This document shows positions 52,316 to 63,304 of a stretch of DNA of 64,000 bases, piece by piece. The stretch comes from Brachyhypopomus gauderio. Taxonomy: Eukaryota; Chordata; Actinopteri; Gymnotiformes; Hypopomidae. Location: positions 1,094,001 to 1,158,000 of the forward strand of contig NW_027506901.1 in NCBI RefSeq assembly GCF_052324685.1. The letters are read 5' to 3'. A program made the translations under genes and the position numbers. Numbering within the stretch: position 1 is the first letter of the stretch; each line of letters starts with the position of its first letter. The notes beneath the pieces were generated by a model. It was not told where the DNA came from. It searched no databases and saw nothing but the letters and a program-made list of their open reading frames with translations.

Positions 52316-52387
52316 CTCCCGGTCGGGGAATCGAACCCCGGTCTTCCGCATGACAGGCGGAGATACTATCCACTATACTAACGAGGA
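52316..52387 (-). tRNA. tRNA-Asp-GTC: tRNA-Asp(GTC), C5-C68 mismatch
   Basis: C68 variant, T38 form. Confidence 0.8.
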
Positions 52388-52712
52388 CGTATGTCTTACC
52401 ATGCAGTGATGCTGAGTGAGGTGACTTGCACCTGTACCCTTGATTTTGAAAGTTGCATAAGAAAGATCTGCAATCAATAGATCAAACGCCACATCTCACT
52501 TTTGATTCACAGAATGCCACGCTTTTGAACACCTGATCACCTGGAGTTGATACCAGCTTGAAGTTAACAGTGAGTAGACTCTTATGGAGATTCATGTATT
52601 TGAATTTACTTCTTAAGCCATTGGCAACTCAGAATCAATGACATCTGTGCACTCCTCCTTGAGCTAGAGGAAGTCAAAGGAATTGATCTCGATTCTACTC
52701 CTACACATTTGG

Positions 52713-52794
52713 GCTGCAATGGCCGAGAGGTTAAGGCGTTGGACTCGAAATCCAATGGGGTTTCCCCGCGCAGGTTCGACTCCTGCTTGCAGCG
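52713..52794 (+). tRNA. tRNA-Ser-CGA: tRNA-Ser(CGA), consensus
   Basis: Consensus gene. Confidence 0.95.
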
Positions 52795-52977
52795 TAGAGA
52801 AGAAAATATCGTATCCCTTTTTGGATGTGTGGTAAAATAGAGTCTACTCTCCTCATGCTTGCCAGTTTTGAATATGCTTCTCATGCCATTTGTAAATTTG
52901 TGCTGTCAAACTGTAGCAGTCCAGTGGAAAGACTGTCTGGTCACTGGTTTCTCTGCCTTGTGCTTAAAAAGAAAGAA

Positions 52978-53049
52978 CTCCCCGTCGGGGAATCGAACCC
53001 CGGTCTTCCGCATGACAGGCGGAGATACTATCCACTATACTAACGAGGA
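52978..53049 (-). tRNA. tRNA-Asp-GTC: tRNA-Asp(GTC), T38 form
   Basis: All stems paired; same as 43747. Confidence 0.92.
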
Positions 53050-53374
53050 CGTATGTCTTATCATGCAGTGATGCTGAGTGAGGTGACTTGCACCTGTACC
53101 CTTGATTTTGAAAGTTGCATAAGAAAGATCTGCAATCAATAGATCAAACGCCACATCTCACTTTTGATTCACAGAATGCCACGCTTTTGAACACCTGATC
53201 ACCTGGAGTTGATACCAGCTTGAAGTTAACAGTGAGTAGACTCTTATGGAGATTCATGTATTTGAATTTACTTCTTAAGCCATTGGCAACTCAGAATCAA
53301 TGACATCTGTGCACTCCTCCTTGAGCTTGAGGAAGTCAAAGGAATTGATCTCGATTCTACTCCTACGCATTTGG

Positions 53375-53456
53375 GCTGCAATGGCCGAGAGGTTAAGGCG
53401 TTGGACTCGAAATCCAATGGGGTTTCCCTGTGCAGGTTCGACTCCTGCTTGCAGCG
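53375..53456 (+). tRNA. tRNA-Ser-CGA: tRNA-Ser(CGA), variable-arm variant
   Basis: Reads TTTCCCTGTGCAGG where others have TTTCCCCGCGCAGG, weakening the variable arm, which is the main serine identity element. The 3' fragment at 58405 descends from this type. Confidence 0.85.
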
Positions 53457-53639
53457 TAGAGAAGAAAATATCGTATCCCTTTTTGGATGTGTGGTAAAAT
53501 AGAGTCTACTCTCCTCATGCTTGCCAGTTTTGAATATGCTTCTCATGCCATTTGTAAATTTGTGCTGTCAAACTGTAGCAGTCCAGTGGAAAGACTGTCT
53601 GGTCACTGGTTTCTCTGCCTTGTGCTTAAAAAGAAAGAA

Positions 53640-53711
53640 CTCCCCGTCGGGGAATGGAACCCCGGTCTTCTGCGTGACAGGCGGAGATACTATCCACTAT
53701 ACTAACGAGGA
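53640..53711 (-). tRNA. tRNA-Asp-GTC: tRNA-Asp(GTC), doubly defective
   Basis: C57 in the T loop (GGTTCCATTCC) breaks the B box, and C29-A41 breaks an anticodon-stem pair. Probably a pseudogene in practice. Confidence 0.7.
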
Positions 53712-54036
53712 CGTATGTCTTACCATGCAGTGATGCTGAGTGAGGTGACTTGCACCTGTACCCTTGATTTTGAAAGTTGCATAAGAAAGATCTGCAATCA
53801 ATAGATCAAACGCCACATCTCACTTTTGATTCACAGAATGCCACGCTTTTGAACACCTGATCACCTGGAGTTGATACCAGCTTGAAGTTAACAGTGAGTA
53901 GACTCTTATGGAGATTCATGTATTTGAATTTACTTCTTAAGCCATTGGCAACTCAGAATCAATGACATCTGTGCACTCCTCCTTGAGCTAGAGGAAGTCA
54001 AAGGAATTGATCTCGATTCTACTCCTACACATTTGG

Positions 54037-54118
54037 GCTGCAATGGCCGAGAGGTTAAGGCGTTGGACTCGAAATCCAATGGGGTTTCCCCGCGCAGGTT
54101 CGACTCCTGCTTGCAGTG
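54037..54118 (+). tRNA. tRNA-Ser-CGA: tRNA-Ser(CGA), T72 variant
   Basis: Ends TTGCAGTG, giving a G1-T72 pair. First Ser of the 4,977-bp block; homologue at 59014. Confidence 0.9.
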
Positions 54119-54301
54119 TAGAGAAGAAAATATCGTATCCCTTTTTGGATGTGTGGTAAAATAGAGTCTACTCTCCTCATGCTTGCCAGTTTTGAATATG
54201 CTTCTCATGCCATTTGTAAATTTGTGCTGTCAAACTGTAGCAGTCCAGTGGAAAGACTGTCTGGTCACTGGTTTCTCTGCCTTGTGCTTAAAAAGAAAGA
54301 A

Positions 54302-54373
54302 CTCCCCGTCGGGGAATCGAACCCCGGTCTTCCGCATGACAGGCGGAGATACTATCCACTATACTATCGAGGA
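54302..54373 (-). tRNA. tRNA-Asp-GTC: tRNA-Asp(GTC), A7-A66 mismatch
   Basis: The 5' strand reads TCCTCGA, so the last acceptor pair is lost. T38 form. Confidence 0.8.
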
Positions 54374-54698
54374 CGTATGTCTTATCATGCAGTGATGCTG
54401 AGTGAGGTGACTTGCACCTGTACCCTTGATTTTGAAAGTTGCATAAGAAAGATCTGCAATCAATAGATCAAACGCCACATCTCACTTTTGATTCACAGAA
54501 TGCCACGCTTTTGAACACCTGATCACCTGGAGTTGATACCAGCTTGAAGTTAACAGTGAGTAGACTCTTATGGAGATTCATGTATTTGAATTTACTTCTT
54601 AAGCCATTGGCAACTCATAAGCAATCACATCTGTGCACTCCTCCTTGAGCTTGAGGAAGTCAAAGGAATTGATCTCGATTCTACTCCTACACATTTGG

Positions 54699-54780
54699 TC
54701 TGCAATGGCCGAGAGGTTAAGGCGTTGGACTTGAAATCCAATGGGGTTTCCCCGCGCAGGTTCGACTCCTGCTTGCAGCG
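54699..54780 (+). tRNA. tRNA-Ser-TGA: tRNA-Ser(TGA), GGCGTTGG type
   Basis: TGA anticodon and T1, but with the GGCGTTGG sequence of CGA copies, unlike the TGA copies further left. Defines a second TGA subtype. Confidence 0.87.
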
Positions 54781-54963
54781 TAGAGAAGAAAATGTTGTAT
54801 CCCTTTTTGGATGTGTGGTAAAATAGAGTCTACTCTCCTCATGGTTGCCAGTTTTTAATATGCTTCTCATGCCATTTGTAAATTTGTGCTGTCAAACTGT
54901 AGCAGTCCAGTGGAAAGACTGTCTGGTCACTGGTTTCTCTGCCTTGTGCTTAAAAAGAAAGAA

Positions 54964-55035
54964 CTCCGCGTCGGGGAACCGAACCCCGGTCTTCCGCGTG
55001 ACAGGCGGAGATACTATCCACTATACTAACGAGGA
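54964..55035 (-). tRNA. tRNA-Asp-GTC: tRNA-Asp(GTC), C69 and G58 defects
   Basis: T4 faces C69, and invariant A58 is G (GGTTCGGTTCC), altering the B box and the m1A58 site. Probably non-functional. Confidence 0.7.
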
Positions 55036-55360
55036 CGTATGTCTTATCATGCAGTGATGCTGAGTGAGGTGACTTGCACCTGTACCCTTGATTTTGAAAG
55101 TTGCATAAAAAAGATCTGCAATCAATAGATCAAACGCCACATCTCACTTTTGATTCACAGAATGCCACGCTTTTGAACACCTGATCACCTGGAGTTGATA
55201 CCAGCTTGAAGTTAACAGTGAGTAGACTCTTATGGAGATTCATGTATTTGAATTTACTTCTTAAGCCATTGGCAACTCAGAATCAATGACATCTGTGCAC
55301 TCCTCCTTGAGCTTGAGGAAGTCAAAGGAATTGATCTCGATTCTACTCCTACACATTTGG

Positions 55361-55442
55361 GCTGCAATGGCCGAGAGGTTAAGGCGTTGGACTCGAAATC
55401 CAATGGGGTTTCCCCGCGCAGGTTCGACTCCTGCTTGCAGCG
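55361..55442 (+). tRNA. tRNA-Ser-CGA: tRNA-Ser(CGA), consensus
   Basis: Consensus gene; the downstream spacer has the ATGTTGTATCC variant also found after TGA copies. Confidence 0.95.
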
Positions 55443-55625
55443 TAGAGAAGAAAATGTTGTATCCCTTTTTGGATGTGTGGTAAAATAGAGTCTACTCTCC
55501 TCATGCTTGCCAGTTTTGAATATGCTTCTCATGCCATTTGTAAATTTGTGCTGTCAAACTGTAGCAGTCCAGTGGAAAGACTGTCTGGTCACTGGTTTCT
55601 CTGCCTTGTGCTTAAAAAGAAAGAA

Positions 55626-55697
55626 CTCCCCGTCGGGGAATCGAACCCCGGTCTTCCGCGTGACAGGCGGAGATACTATCCACTATACTAACGAGGA
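55626..55697 (-). tRNA. tRNA-Asp-GTC: tRNA-Asp(GTC), best consensus copy
   Basis: G10, C38, fully paired acceptor (apart from T4-G69), A58 and intact boxes: the most canonical Asp gene in the array, with a twin at 60603. Confidence 0.95.
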
Positions 55698-56022
55698 CGT
55701 ATGTCTTATCATGCAGTGATGCTGAGTGAGGTGACTTGCACCTGTACCCTTGATTTTGAAAGTTGCATAAGAAAGATCTGCAATCAATAGATCAAACGCC
55801 ACATCTCACTTTTGATTCACAGAATGCCACGCTTTTGAACACCTGATCACCTGGAGTTGATACCAGCTTGAAGTTAACAGTGAGTAGACTCTTATGGAGA
55901 TTCATGTATTTGAATTTACTTCTTAAGCCATTGGCAACTCATAAGCAATCACATCTGTGCACTCCTCCTTGAGCTTGAGGAAGTCAAAGGAATTGATCTC
56001 GATTCTACTCCTACACATTTGG

Positions 56023-56104
56023 TCTGCAATGGCCGAGAGGTTAAGGCGTTGGACTTGAAATCCAATGGGGTTTCCCCGCGCAGGTTCGACTCCTGCTTGC
56101 AGCG
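56023..56104 (+). tRNA. tRNA-Ser-TGA: tRNA-Ser(TGA), GGCGTTGG type
   Basis: Same gene as 54699. Confidence 0.87.
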
Positions 56105-56287
56105 TAGAGAAGAAAATGTTGTATCCCTTTTTGGATGTGTGGTAAAATAGAGTCTACTCTCCTCATGGTTGCCAGTTTTTAATATGCTTCTCATGCCATT
56201 TGTAAATTTGTGCTGTCAAACTGTAGCAGTCCAGTGGAAAGACTGTCTGGTCACTGGTTTCTCTGCCTTGTGCTTAAAAAGAAAGAA

Positions 56288-56359
56288 CTCCCCGTCGGGG
56301 AACCGAACCCCGGTCTTCCGCGTGACAGGCGGAGATACTATCCACTATACTAACGAGGA
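56288..56359 (-). tRNA. tRNA-Asp-GTC: tRNA-Asp(GTC), G58 variant
   Basis: A58G in the T loop; otherwise canonical. Confidence 0.8.
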
Positions 56360-56684
56360 CGTATGTCTTATCATGCAGTGATGCTGAGTGAGGTGACTTG
56401 CACCTGTACCCTTGATTTTGAAAGTTGCATAAGAAAGATCTGCAATCAATAGATCAAACGCCACATCTCACTTTTGATTCACAGAATGCCACGCTTTTGA
56501 ACACCTGATCACCTGGAGTTGATACCAGCTTGAAGTTAACAGTGAGTAGACTCTTATGGAGATTCATGTATTTGAATTTACTTCTTAAGCCATTGGCAAC
56601 TCAGAATCAATGACATCTGTGCACTCCTCCTTGAGCTAGAGGAAGTCAAAGGAATTGATCTCGATTCTACTCCTACACATTTGG

Positions 56685-56766
56685 GCTGCAATGGCCGAGA
56701 GGTTAAGGCGTTGGACTCGAAATCCAATGGGGTTTCCCCGCGCAGGTTCGACTCCTGCTTGCAGCG
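56685..56766 (+). tRNA. tRNA-Ser-CGA: tRNA-Ser(CGA), consensus
   Basis: Consensus gene. Confidence 0.95.
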
Positions 56767-56949
56767 TAGAGAAGAAAATGTTGTATCCCTTTTTGGATGT
56801 GTGGTAAAATAGAGTCTACTCTCCTCATGCTTGCCAGTTTTGAATATGCTTCTCATGCCATTTGTAAATTTGTGCTGTCAAACTGTAGCAGTCCAGTGGA
56901 AAGACTGTCTGGTCACTGGTTTCTCTGCCTTGTGCTTAAAAAGAAAGAA

Positions 56950-57021
56950 CTCCGCGTCGGGGAATCGAACCCCGGTCTTCCGCGTGACAGGCTGAGATAC
57001 TATCCACTATACTAACGAGGA
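56950..57021 (-). tRNA. tRNA-Asp-GTC: tRNA-Asp(GTC), C69 and A29 defects
   Basis: T4-C69 mismatch and A29 facing G41 in the anticodon stem; A58 normal. Confidence 0.72.
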
Positions 57022-57346
57022 CGTATGTCTTATCATGCAGTGATGCTGAGTGAGGTGACTTGCACCTGTACCCTTGATTTTGAAAGTTGCATAAGAAAGA
57101 TCTGCAATCAATAGATCAAACGCCACATCTCACTTTTGATTCACAGAATGCCACGCTTTTGAACACCTGATCACCTGGAGTTGATACCAGCTTGAAGTTA
57201 ACAGTGAGTAGACTCTTATGGAGATTCATGTATTTGAATTTACTTCTTAAGCCATTGGCAACTCATAAGCAATCACATCTGTGCACTCCTCCTTGAGCTT
57301 GAGGAAGTCAAAGGAATTGATCTCGATTCTACTCCTACACATTTGG

Positions 57347-57428
57347 TCTGCAATGGCCGAGAGGTTAAGGCGTTGGACTTGAAATCCAATGGGGTTTCCC
57401 CGCGCAGGTTCGACTCCTGCTTGCAGTG
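57347..57428 (+). tRNA. tRNA-Ser-TGA: tRNA-Ser(TGA), T1-T72
   Basis: Ends TTGCAGTG, so the first pair is T-T. The partner of the deleted Asp copy. Confidence 0.82.
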
Positions 57429-57611
57429 TAGAGAAGAAAATGTTGTATCCCTTTTTGGATGTGTGGTAAAATAGAGTCTACTCTCCTCATGGTTGCCAGT
57501 TTTTAATATGCTTCTCATGCCATTTGTAAATTTGTGCTGTCAAACTGTAGCAGTCCAGTGGAAAGACTGTCTGGTCACTGGTTTCTCTGCCTTGTGCTTA
57601 AAAAGAAAGAA

Positions 57612-57665
57612 CTCCCCGGTCTTCCGCGTGACAGGCAGAGATACTATCCACTATACTAACGAGGA
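57612..57665 (-). pseudogene. tRNA-Asp with 18-bp deletion (T arm lost)
   Basis: 54 nt. The T arm and part of the acceptor 3' strand are missing; the deletion lies between two CCCC runs, as expected of slippage at short repeats. The anticodon GTC remains, but the B box is gone. Confidence 0.93.
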
Positions 57666-57990
57666 CGTATGTCTTATCATGCAGTGATGCTGAGTGAGGT
57701 GACTTGCACCTGTACCCTTGATTTTGAAAGTTGCATAAGAAAGATCTGCAATCAATAGATCAAACGCCACATCTCACTTTTGATTCACAGAATGCCACGC
57801 TTTTGAACACCTGATCACCTGGAGTTGATACCAGCTTGAAGTTAACAGTGAGTAGACTCTTATGGAGATTCATGTATTTGAATTTACTTCTTAAGCCATT
57901 GGCAACTCAGAATCAATGACATCTGTGCACTCCTCCTTGAGCTTGAGGAAGTCAAAGGAATTGATCTCGATTCTACTCCTACACATTTGG

Positions 57991-58072
57991 GCTGCAATGG
58001 CCGAGAGGTTAAGGCGTTGGACTCGAAATCCAATGGGGTTTCCCCGCGCAGGTTCGACTCCTGCTTGCAGCG
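57991..58072 (+). tRNA. tRNA-Ser-CGA: tRNA-Ser(CGA), consensus
   Basis: Consensus gene; last complete Ser before the block junction. Confidence 0.95.
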
Positions 58073-58255
58073 TAGAGAAGAAAATATCGTATCCCTTTTT
58101 GGATGTGTGGTAAAATAGAGTCTACTCTCCTCATGCTTGCCAGTTTTGAATATGCTTCTCATGCCATTTGTAAATTTGTGCTGTCAAACTGTAGCAGTCC
58201 AGTGGAAAGACTGTCTGGTCACTGGTTTCTCTGCCTTGTGCTTAAAAAGAAAGAA

Positions 58256-58327
58256 CTCCCCGTCGGGGAATCGAACCCCGGTCTTCCGCATGACAGGCGG
58301 AGATACTATCCACTATACTAACGAGGA
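58256..58327 (-). tRNA. tRNA-Asp-GTC: tRNA-Asp(GTC), T38 form
   Basis: All stems paired. Confidence 0.92.
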
Positions 58328-58404
58328 CGTATGTCTTATCATGCAGTGATGCTGAGTGAGGTGACTTGCACCTGTACCCTTGATTTTGAAAGTTGCATAA
58401 GAAA

Positions 58405-58433
58405 CTGTGCAGGTTCGACTCCTGCTTGCAGCG
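58405..58433 (+). pseudogene. tRNA-Ser 3' fragment at block junction
   Basis: Only the last 29 nt (CTGTGCAGG to GCAGCG) of a 53375-type gene. A 301-bp deletion joins it to a spacer ending GCATAAGAAA. It marks the junction of the 4,977-bp duplication. Confidence 0.92.
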
Positions 58434-58616
58434 TAGAGAAGAAAATATCGTATCCCTTTTTGGATGTGTGGTAAAATAGAGTCTACTCTCCTCATGCTTG
58501 CCAGTTTTGAATATGCTTCTCATGCCATTTGTAAATTTGTGCTGTCAAACTGTAGCAGTCCAGTGGAAAGACTGTCTGGTCACTGGTTTCTCTGCCTTGT
58601 GCTTAAAAAGAAAGAA

Positions 58617-58688
58617 CTCCCCGTCGGGGAATCGAACCCCGGTCTTCTGCGTGACAGGCGGAGATACTATCCACTATACTAACGAGGA
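58617..58688 (-). tRNA. tRNA-Asp-GTC: tRNA-Asp(GTC), C29-A41 mismatch
   Basis: Homologue of 53640 but with a normal T loop (G57). Confidence 0.78.
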
Positions 58689-59013
58689 CGTATGTCTTAC
58701 CATGCAGTGATGCTGAGTGAGGTGACTTGCACCTGTACCCTTGATTTTGAAAGTTGCATAAGAAAGATCTGCAATCAATAGATCAAACGCCACATCTCAC
58801 TTTTGATTCACAGAATGCCACGCTTTTGAACACCTGATCACCTGGAGTTGATACCAGCTTGAAGTTAACAGTGAGTAGACTCTTATGGAGATTCATGTAT
58901 TTGAATTTACTTCTTAAGCCATTGGCAACTCAGAATCAATGACATCTGTGCACTCCTCCTTGAGCTAGAGGAAGTCAAAGGAATTGATCTCGATTCTACT
59001 CCTACACATTTGG

Positions 59014-59095
59014 GCTGCAATGGCCGAGAGGTTAAGGCGTTGGACTCGAAATCCAATGGGGTTTCCCCGCGCAGGTTCGACTCCTGCTTGCAGTG
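59014..59095 (+). tRNA. tRNA-Ser-CGA: tRNA-Ser(CGA), T72 variant
   Basis: Homologue of 54037, 4,977 bp downstream. Confidence 0.9.
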
Positions 59096-59278
59096 TAGAG
59101 AAGAAAATATCGTATCCCTTTTTGGATGTGTGGTAAAATAGAGTCTACTCTCCTCATGCTTGCCAGTTTTGAATATGCTTCTCATGCCATTTGTAAATTT
59201 GTGCTGTCAAACTGTAGCAGTCCAGTGGAAAGACTGTCTGGTCACTGGTTTCTCTGCCTTGTGCTTAAAAAGAAAGAA

Positions 59279-59350
59279 CTCCCCGTCGGGGAATCGAACC
59301 CCGGTCTTCCGCATGACAGGCGGAGATACTATCCACTATACTATCGAGGA
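59279..59350 (-). tRNA. tRNA-Asp-GTC: tRNA-Asp(GTC), A7-A66 mismatch
   Basis: Homologue of 54302. Confidence 0.8.
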
Positions 59351-59675
59351 CGTATGTCTTATCATGCAGTGATGCTGAGTGAGGTGACTTGCACCTGTAC
59401 CCTTGATTTTGAAAGTTGCATAAGAAAGATCTGCAATCAATAGATCAAACGCCACATCTCACTTTTGATTCACAGAATGCCACGCTTTTGAACACCTGAT
59501 CACCTGGAGTTGATACCAGCTTGAAGTTAACAGTGAGTAGACTCTTATGGAGATTCATGTATTTGAATTTACTTCTTAAGCCATTGGCAACTCATAAGCA
59601 ATCACATCTGTGCACTCCTCCTTGAGCTTGAGGAAGTCAAAGGAATTGATCTCGATTCTACTCCTACACATTTGG

Positions 59676-59757
59676 TCTGCAATGGCCGAGAGGTTAAGGC
59701 GTTGGACTTGAAATCCAATGGGGTTTCCCCGCGCAGGTTCGACTCCTGCTTGCAGCG
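59676..59757 (+). tRNA. tRNA-Ser-TGA: tRNA-Ser(TGA), GGCGTTGG type
   Basis: Homologue of 54699. Confidence 0.87.
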
Positions 59758-59940
59758 TAGAGAAGAAAATGTTGTATCCCTTTTTGGATGTGTGGTAAAA
59801 TAGAGTCTACTCTCCTCATGGTTGCCAGTTTTTAATATGCTTCTCATGCCATTTGTAAATTTGTGCTGTCAAACTGTAGCAGTCCAGTGGAAAGACTGTC
59901 TGGTCACTGGTTTCTCTGCCTTGTGCTTAAAAAGAAAGAA

Positions 59941-60012
59941 CTCCGCGTCGGGGAACCGAACCCCGGTCTTCCGCGTGACAGGCGGAGATACTATCCACTA
60001 TACTAACGAGGA
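59941..60012 (-). tRNA. tRNA-Asp-GTC: tRNA-Asp(GTC), C69 and G58 defects
   Basis: Homologue of 54964. Confidence 0.7.
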
Positions 60013-60337
60013 CGTATGTCTTATCATGCAGTGATGCTGAGTGAGGTGACTTGCACCTGTACCCTTGATTTTGAAAGTTGCATAAAAAAGATCTGCAATC
60101 AATAGATCAAACGCCACATCTCACTTTTGATTCACAGAATGCCACGCTTTTGAACACCTGATCACCTGGAGTTGATACCAGCTTGAAGTTAACAGTGAGT
60201 AGACTCTTATGGAGATTCATGTATTTGAATTTACTTCTTAAGCCATTGGCAACTCAGAATCAATGACATCTGTGCACTCCTCCTTGAGCTTGAGGAAGTC
60301 AAAGGAATTGATCTCGATTCTACTCCTACACATTTGG

Positions 60338-60419
60338 GCTGCAATGGCCGAGAGGTTAAGGCGTTGGACTCGAAATCCAATGGGGTTTCCCCGCGCAGGT
60401 TCGACTCCTGCTTGCAGCG
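60338..60419 (+). tRNA. tRNA-Ser-CGA: tRNA-Ser(CGA), consensus
   Basis: Homologue of 55361. Confidence 0.95.
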
Positions 60420-60602
60420 TAGAGAAGAAAATGTTGTATCCCTTTTTGGATGTGTGGTAAAATAGAGTCTACTCTCCTCATGCTTGCCAGTTTTGAATAT
60501 GCTTCTCATGCCATTTGTAAATTTGTGCTGTCAAACTGTAGCAGTCCAGTGGAAAGACTGTCTGGTCACTGGTTTCTCTGCCTTGTGCTTAAAAAGAAAG
60601 AA

Positions 60603-60674
60603 CTCCCCGTCGGGGAATCGAACCCCGGTCTTCCGCGTGACAGGCGGAGATACTATCCACTATACTAACGAGGA
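60603..60674 (-). tRNA. tRNA-Asp-GTC: tRNA-Asp(GTC), best consensus copy
   Basis: Homologue and twin of 55626. Confidence 0.95.
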
Positions 60675-60999
60675 CGTATGTCTTATCATGCAGTGATGCT
60701 GAGTGAGGTGACTTGCACCTGTACCCTTGATTTTGAAAGTTGCATAAGAAAGATCTGCAATCAATAGATCAAACGCCACATCTCACTTTTGATTCACAGA
60801 ATGCCACGCTTTTGAACACCTGATCACCTGGAGTTGATACCAGCTTGAAGTTAACAGTGAGTAGACTCTTATGGAGATTCATGTATTTGAATTTACTTCT
60901 TAAGCCATTGGCAACTCATAAGCAATCACATATGTGCACTCCTCCTTGAGCTTGAGGAAGTCAAAGGAATTGATCTCGATTCTACTCCTACACATTTGG

Positions 61000-61081
61000 T
61001 CTGCAATGGCCGAGAGGTTAAGGCGTTGGACTTGAAATCCAATGGGGTTTCCCCGCGCAGGTTCGACTCCTGCTTGCAGCG
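61000..61081 (+). tRNA. tRNA-Ser-TGA: tRNA-Ser(TGA), GGCGTTGG type
   Basis: Homologue of 56023; its upstream spacer has CACATATGTG instead of CACATCTGTG. Confidence 0.87.
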
Positions 61082-61264
61082 TAGAGAAGAAAATGTTGTA
61101 TCCCTTTTTGGATGTGTGGTAAAATAGAGTCTACTCTCCTCATGGTTGCCAGTTTTTAATATGCTTCTCATGCCATTTGTAAATTTGTGCTGTCAAACTG
61201 TAGCAGTCCAGTGGAAAGACTGTCTGGTCACTGGTTTCTCTGCCTTGTGCTTAAAAAGAAAGAA

Positions 61265-61336
61265 CTCCCCGTCGGGGAACCGAACCCCGGTCTTCCGCGT
61301 GACAGGCGGAGATACTATCCACTATACTAACGAGGA
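61265..61336 (-). tRNA. tRNA-Asp-GTC: tRNA-Asp(GTC), G58 variant
   Basis: Homologue of 56288. Confidence 0.8.
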
Positions 61337-61661
61337 CGTATGTCTTATCATGCAGTGATGCTGAGTGAGGTGACTTGCACCTGTACCCTTGATTTTGAAA
61401 GTTGCATAAAAAAGATCTGCAATCAATAGATCAAACGCCACATCTCACTTTTGATTCACAGAATGCCACGCTTTTGAACACCTGATCACCTGGAGTTGAT
61501 ACCAGCTTGAAGTTAACAGTGAGTAGACTCTTATGGAGATTCATGTATTTGAATTTACTTCTTAAGCCATTGGCAACTCAGAATCAATGACATCTGTGCA
61601 CTCCTCCTTGAGCTTGAGGAAGTCAAAGGAATTGATCTCGATTCTACTCCTACACATTTGG

Positions 61662-61743
61662 GCTGCAATGGCCGAGAGGTTAAGGCGTTGGACTCGAAAT
61701 CCAATGGGGTTTCCCCGCGCAGGTTCGACTCCTGCTTGCAGCG
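61662..61743 (+). tRNA. tRNA-Ser-CGA: tRNA-Ser(CGA), consensus
   Basis: Homologue of 56685. Confidence 0.95.
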
Positions 61744-61926
61744 TAGAGAAGAAAATGTTGTATCCCTTTTTGGATGTGTGGTAAAATAGAGTCTACTCTC
61801 CTCATGCTTGCCAGTTTTGAATATGCTTCTCATGCCATTTGTAAATTTGTGCTGTCAAACTGTAGCAGTCCAGTGGAAAGACTGTCTGGTCACTGGTTTC
61901 TCTGCCTTGTGCTTAAAAAGAAAGAA

Positions 61927-61998
61927 CTCCGCGTCGGGGAATCGAACCCCGGTCTTCCGCGTGACAGGCTGAGATACTATCCACTATACTAACGAGGA
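61927..61998 (-). tRNA. tRNA-Asp-GTC: tRNA-Asp(GTC), C69 and A29 defects
   Basis: Homologue of 56950. Confidence 0.72.
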
Positions 61999-62323
61999 CG
62001 TATGTCTTATCATGCAGTGATGCTGAGTGAGGTGACTTGCACCTGTACCCTTGATTTTGAAAGTTGCATAAGAAAGATCTGCAATCAATAGATCAAACGC
62101 CACATCTCACTTTTGATTCACAGAATGCCACGCTTTTGAACACCTGATCACCTGGAGTTGATACCAGCTTGAAGTTAACAGTGAGTAGACTCTTATGGAG
62201 ATTCATGTATTTGAATTTACTTCTTAAGCCATTGGCAACTCATAAGCAATCACATCTGTGCACTCCTCCTTGAGCTTGAGGAAGTCAAAGGAATTGATCT
62301 CGATTCTACTCCTACACATTTGG

Positions 62324-62405
62324 TCTGCAATGGCCGAGAGGTTAAGGCGTTGGACTTGAAATCCAATGGGGTTTCCCCGCGCAGGTTCGACTCCTGCTTG
62401 CAGTG
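62324..62405 (+). tRNA. tRNA-Ser-TGA: tRNA-Ser(TGA), T1-T72
   Basis: Homologue of 57347. Confidence 0.82.
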
Positions 62406-62588
62406 TAGAGAAGAAAATGTTGTATCCCTTTTTGGATGTGTGGTAAAATAGAGTCTACTCTCCTCATGGTTGCCAGTTTTTAATATGCTTCTCATGCCAT
62501 TTGTAAATTTGTGCTGTCAAACTGTAGCAGTCCAGTGGAAAGACTGTCTGGTCACTGGTTTCTCTGCCTTGTGCTTAAAAAGAAAGAA

Positions 62589-62642
62589 CTCCCCGGTCTT
62601 CCGCGTGACAGGCAGAGATACTATCCACTATACTAACGAGGA
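62589..62642 (-). pseudogene. tRNA-Asp with 18-bp deletion, duplicate
   Basis: The same 54-nt deletion form as 57612, copied with the 4,977-bp block. Confidence 0.93.
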
Positions 62643-62967
62643 CGTATGTCTTATCATGCAGTGATGCTGAGTGAGGTGACTTGCACCTGTACCCTTGATT
62701 TTGAAAGTTGCATAAAAAAGATCTGCAATCAATAGATCAAACGCCACATCTCACTTTTGATTCACAGAATGCCACGCTTTTGAACACCTGATCACCTGGA
62801 GTTGATACCAGCTTGAAGTTAACAGTGAGTAGACTCTTATGGAGATTCATGTATTTGAATTTACTTCTTAAGCCATTGGCAACTCAGAATCAATGACATC
62901 TGTGCACTCCTCCTTGAGCTTGAGGAAGTCAAAGGAATTGATCTCGATTCTACTCCTACACATTTGG

Positions 62968-63049
62968 GCTGCAATGGCCGAGAGGTTAAGGCGTTGGACT
63001 CGAAATCCAATGGGGTTTCCCCGCGCAGGTTCGACTCCTGCTTGCAGCG
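62968..63049 (+). tRNA. tRNA-Ser-CGA: tRNA-Ser(CGA), consensus
   Basis: Homologue of 57991. Confidence 0.95.
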
Positions 63050-63232
63050 TAGAGAAGAAAATATCGTATCCCTTTTTGGATGTGTGGTAAAATAGAGTCT
63101 ACTCTCCTCATGCTTGCCAGTTTTGAATATGCTTCTCATGCCATTTGTAAATTTGTGCTGTCAAACTGTAGCAGTCCAGTGGAAAGACTGTCTGGTCACT
63201 GGTTTCTCTGCCTTGTGCTTAAAAAGAAAGAA

Positions 63233-63304
63233 CTCCCGGTCGGGGAATCGAACCCCGGTCTTCCGCATGACAGGCGGAGATACTATCCACTATACTAACG
63301 AGGA
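63233..63304 (-). tRNA. tRNA-Asp-GTC: tRNA-Asp(GTC), C5-C68 mismatch
   Basis: C68 variant instead of the type at 58256. From here the unit order returns to that of the 4,284-bp block (44409, 48694). Confidence 0.8.
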
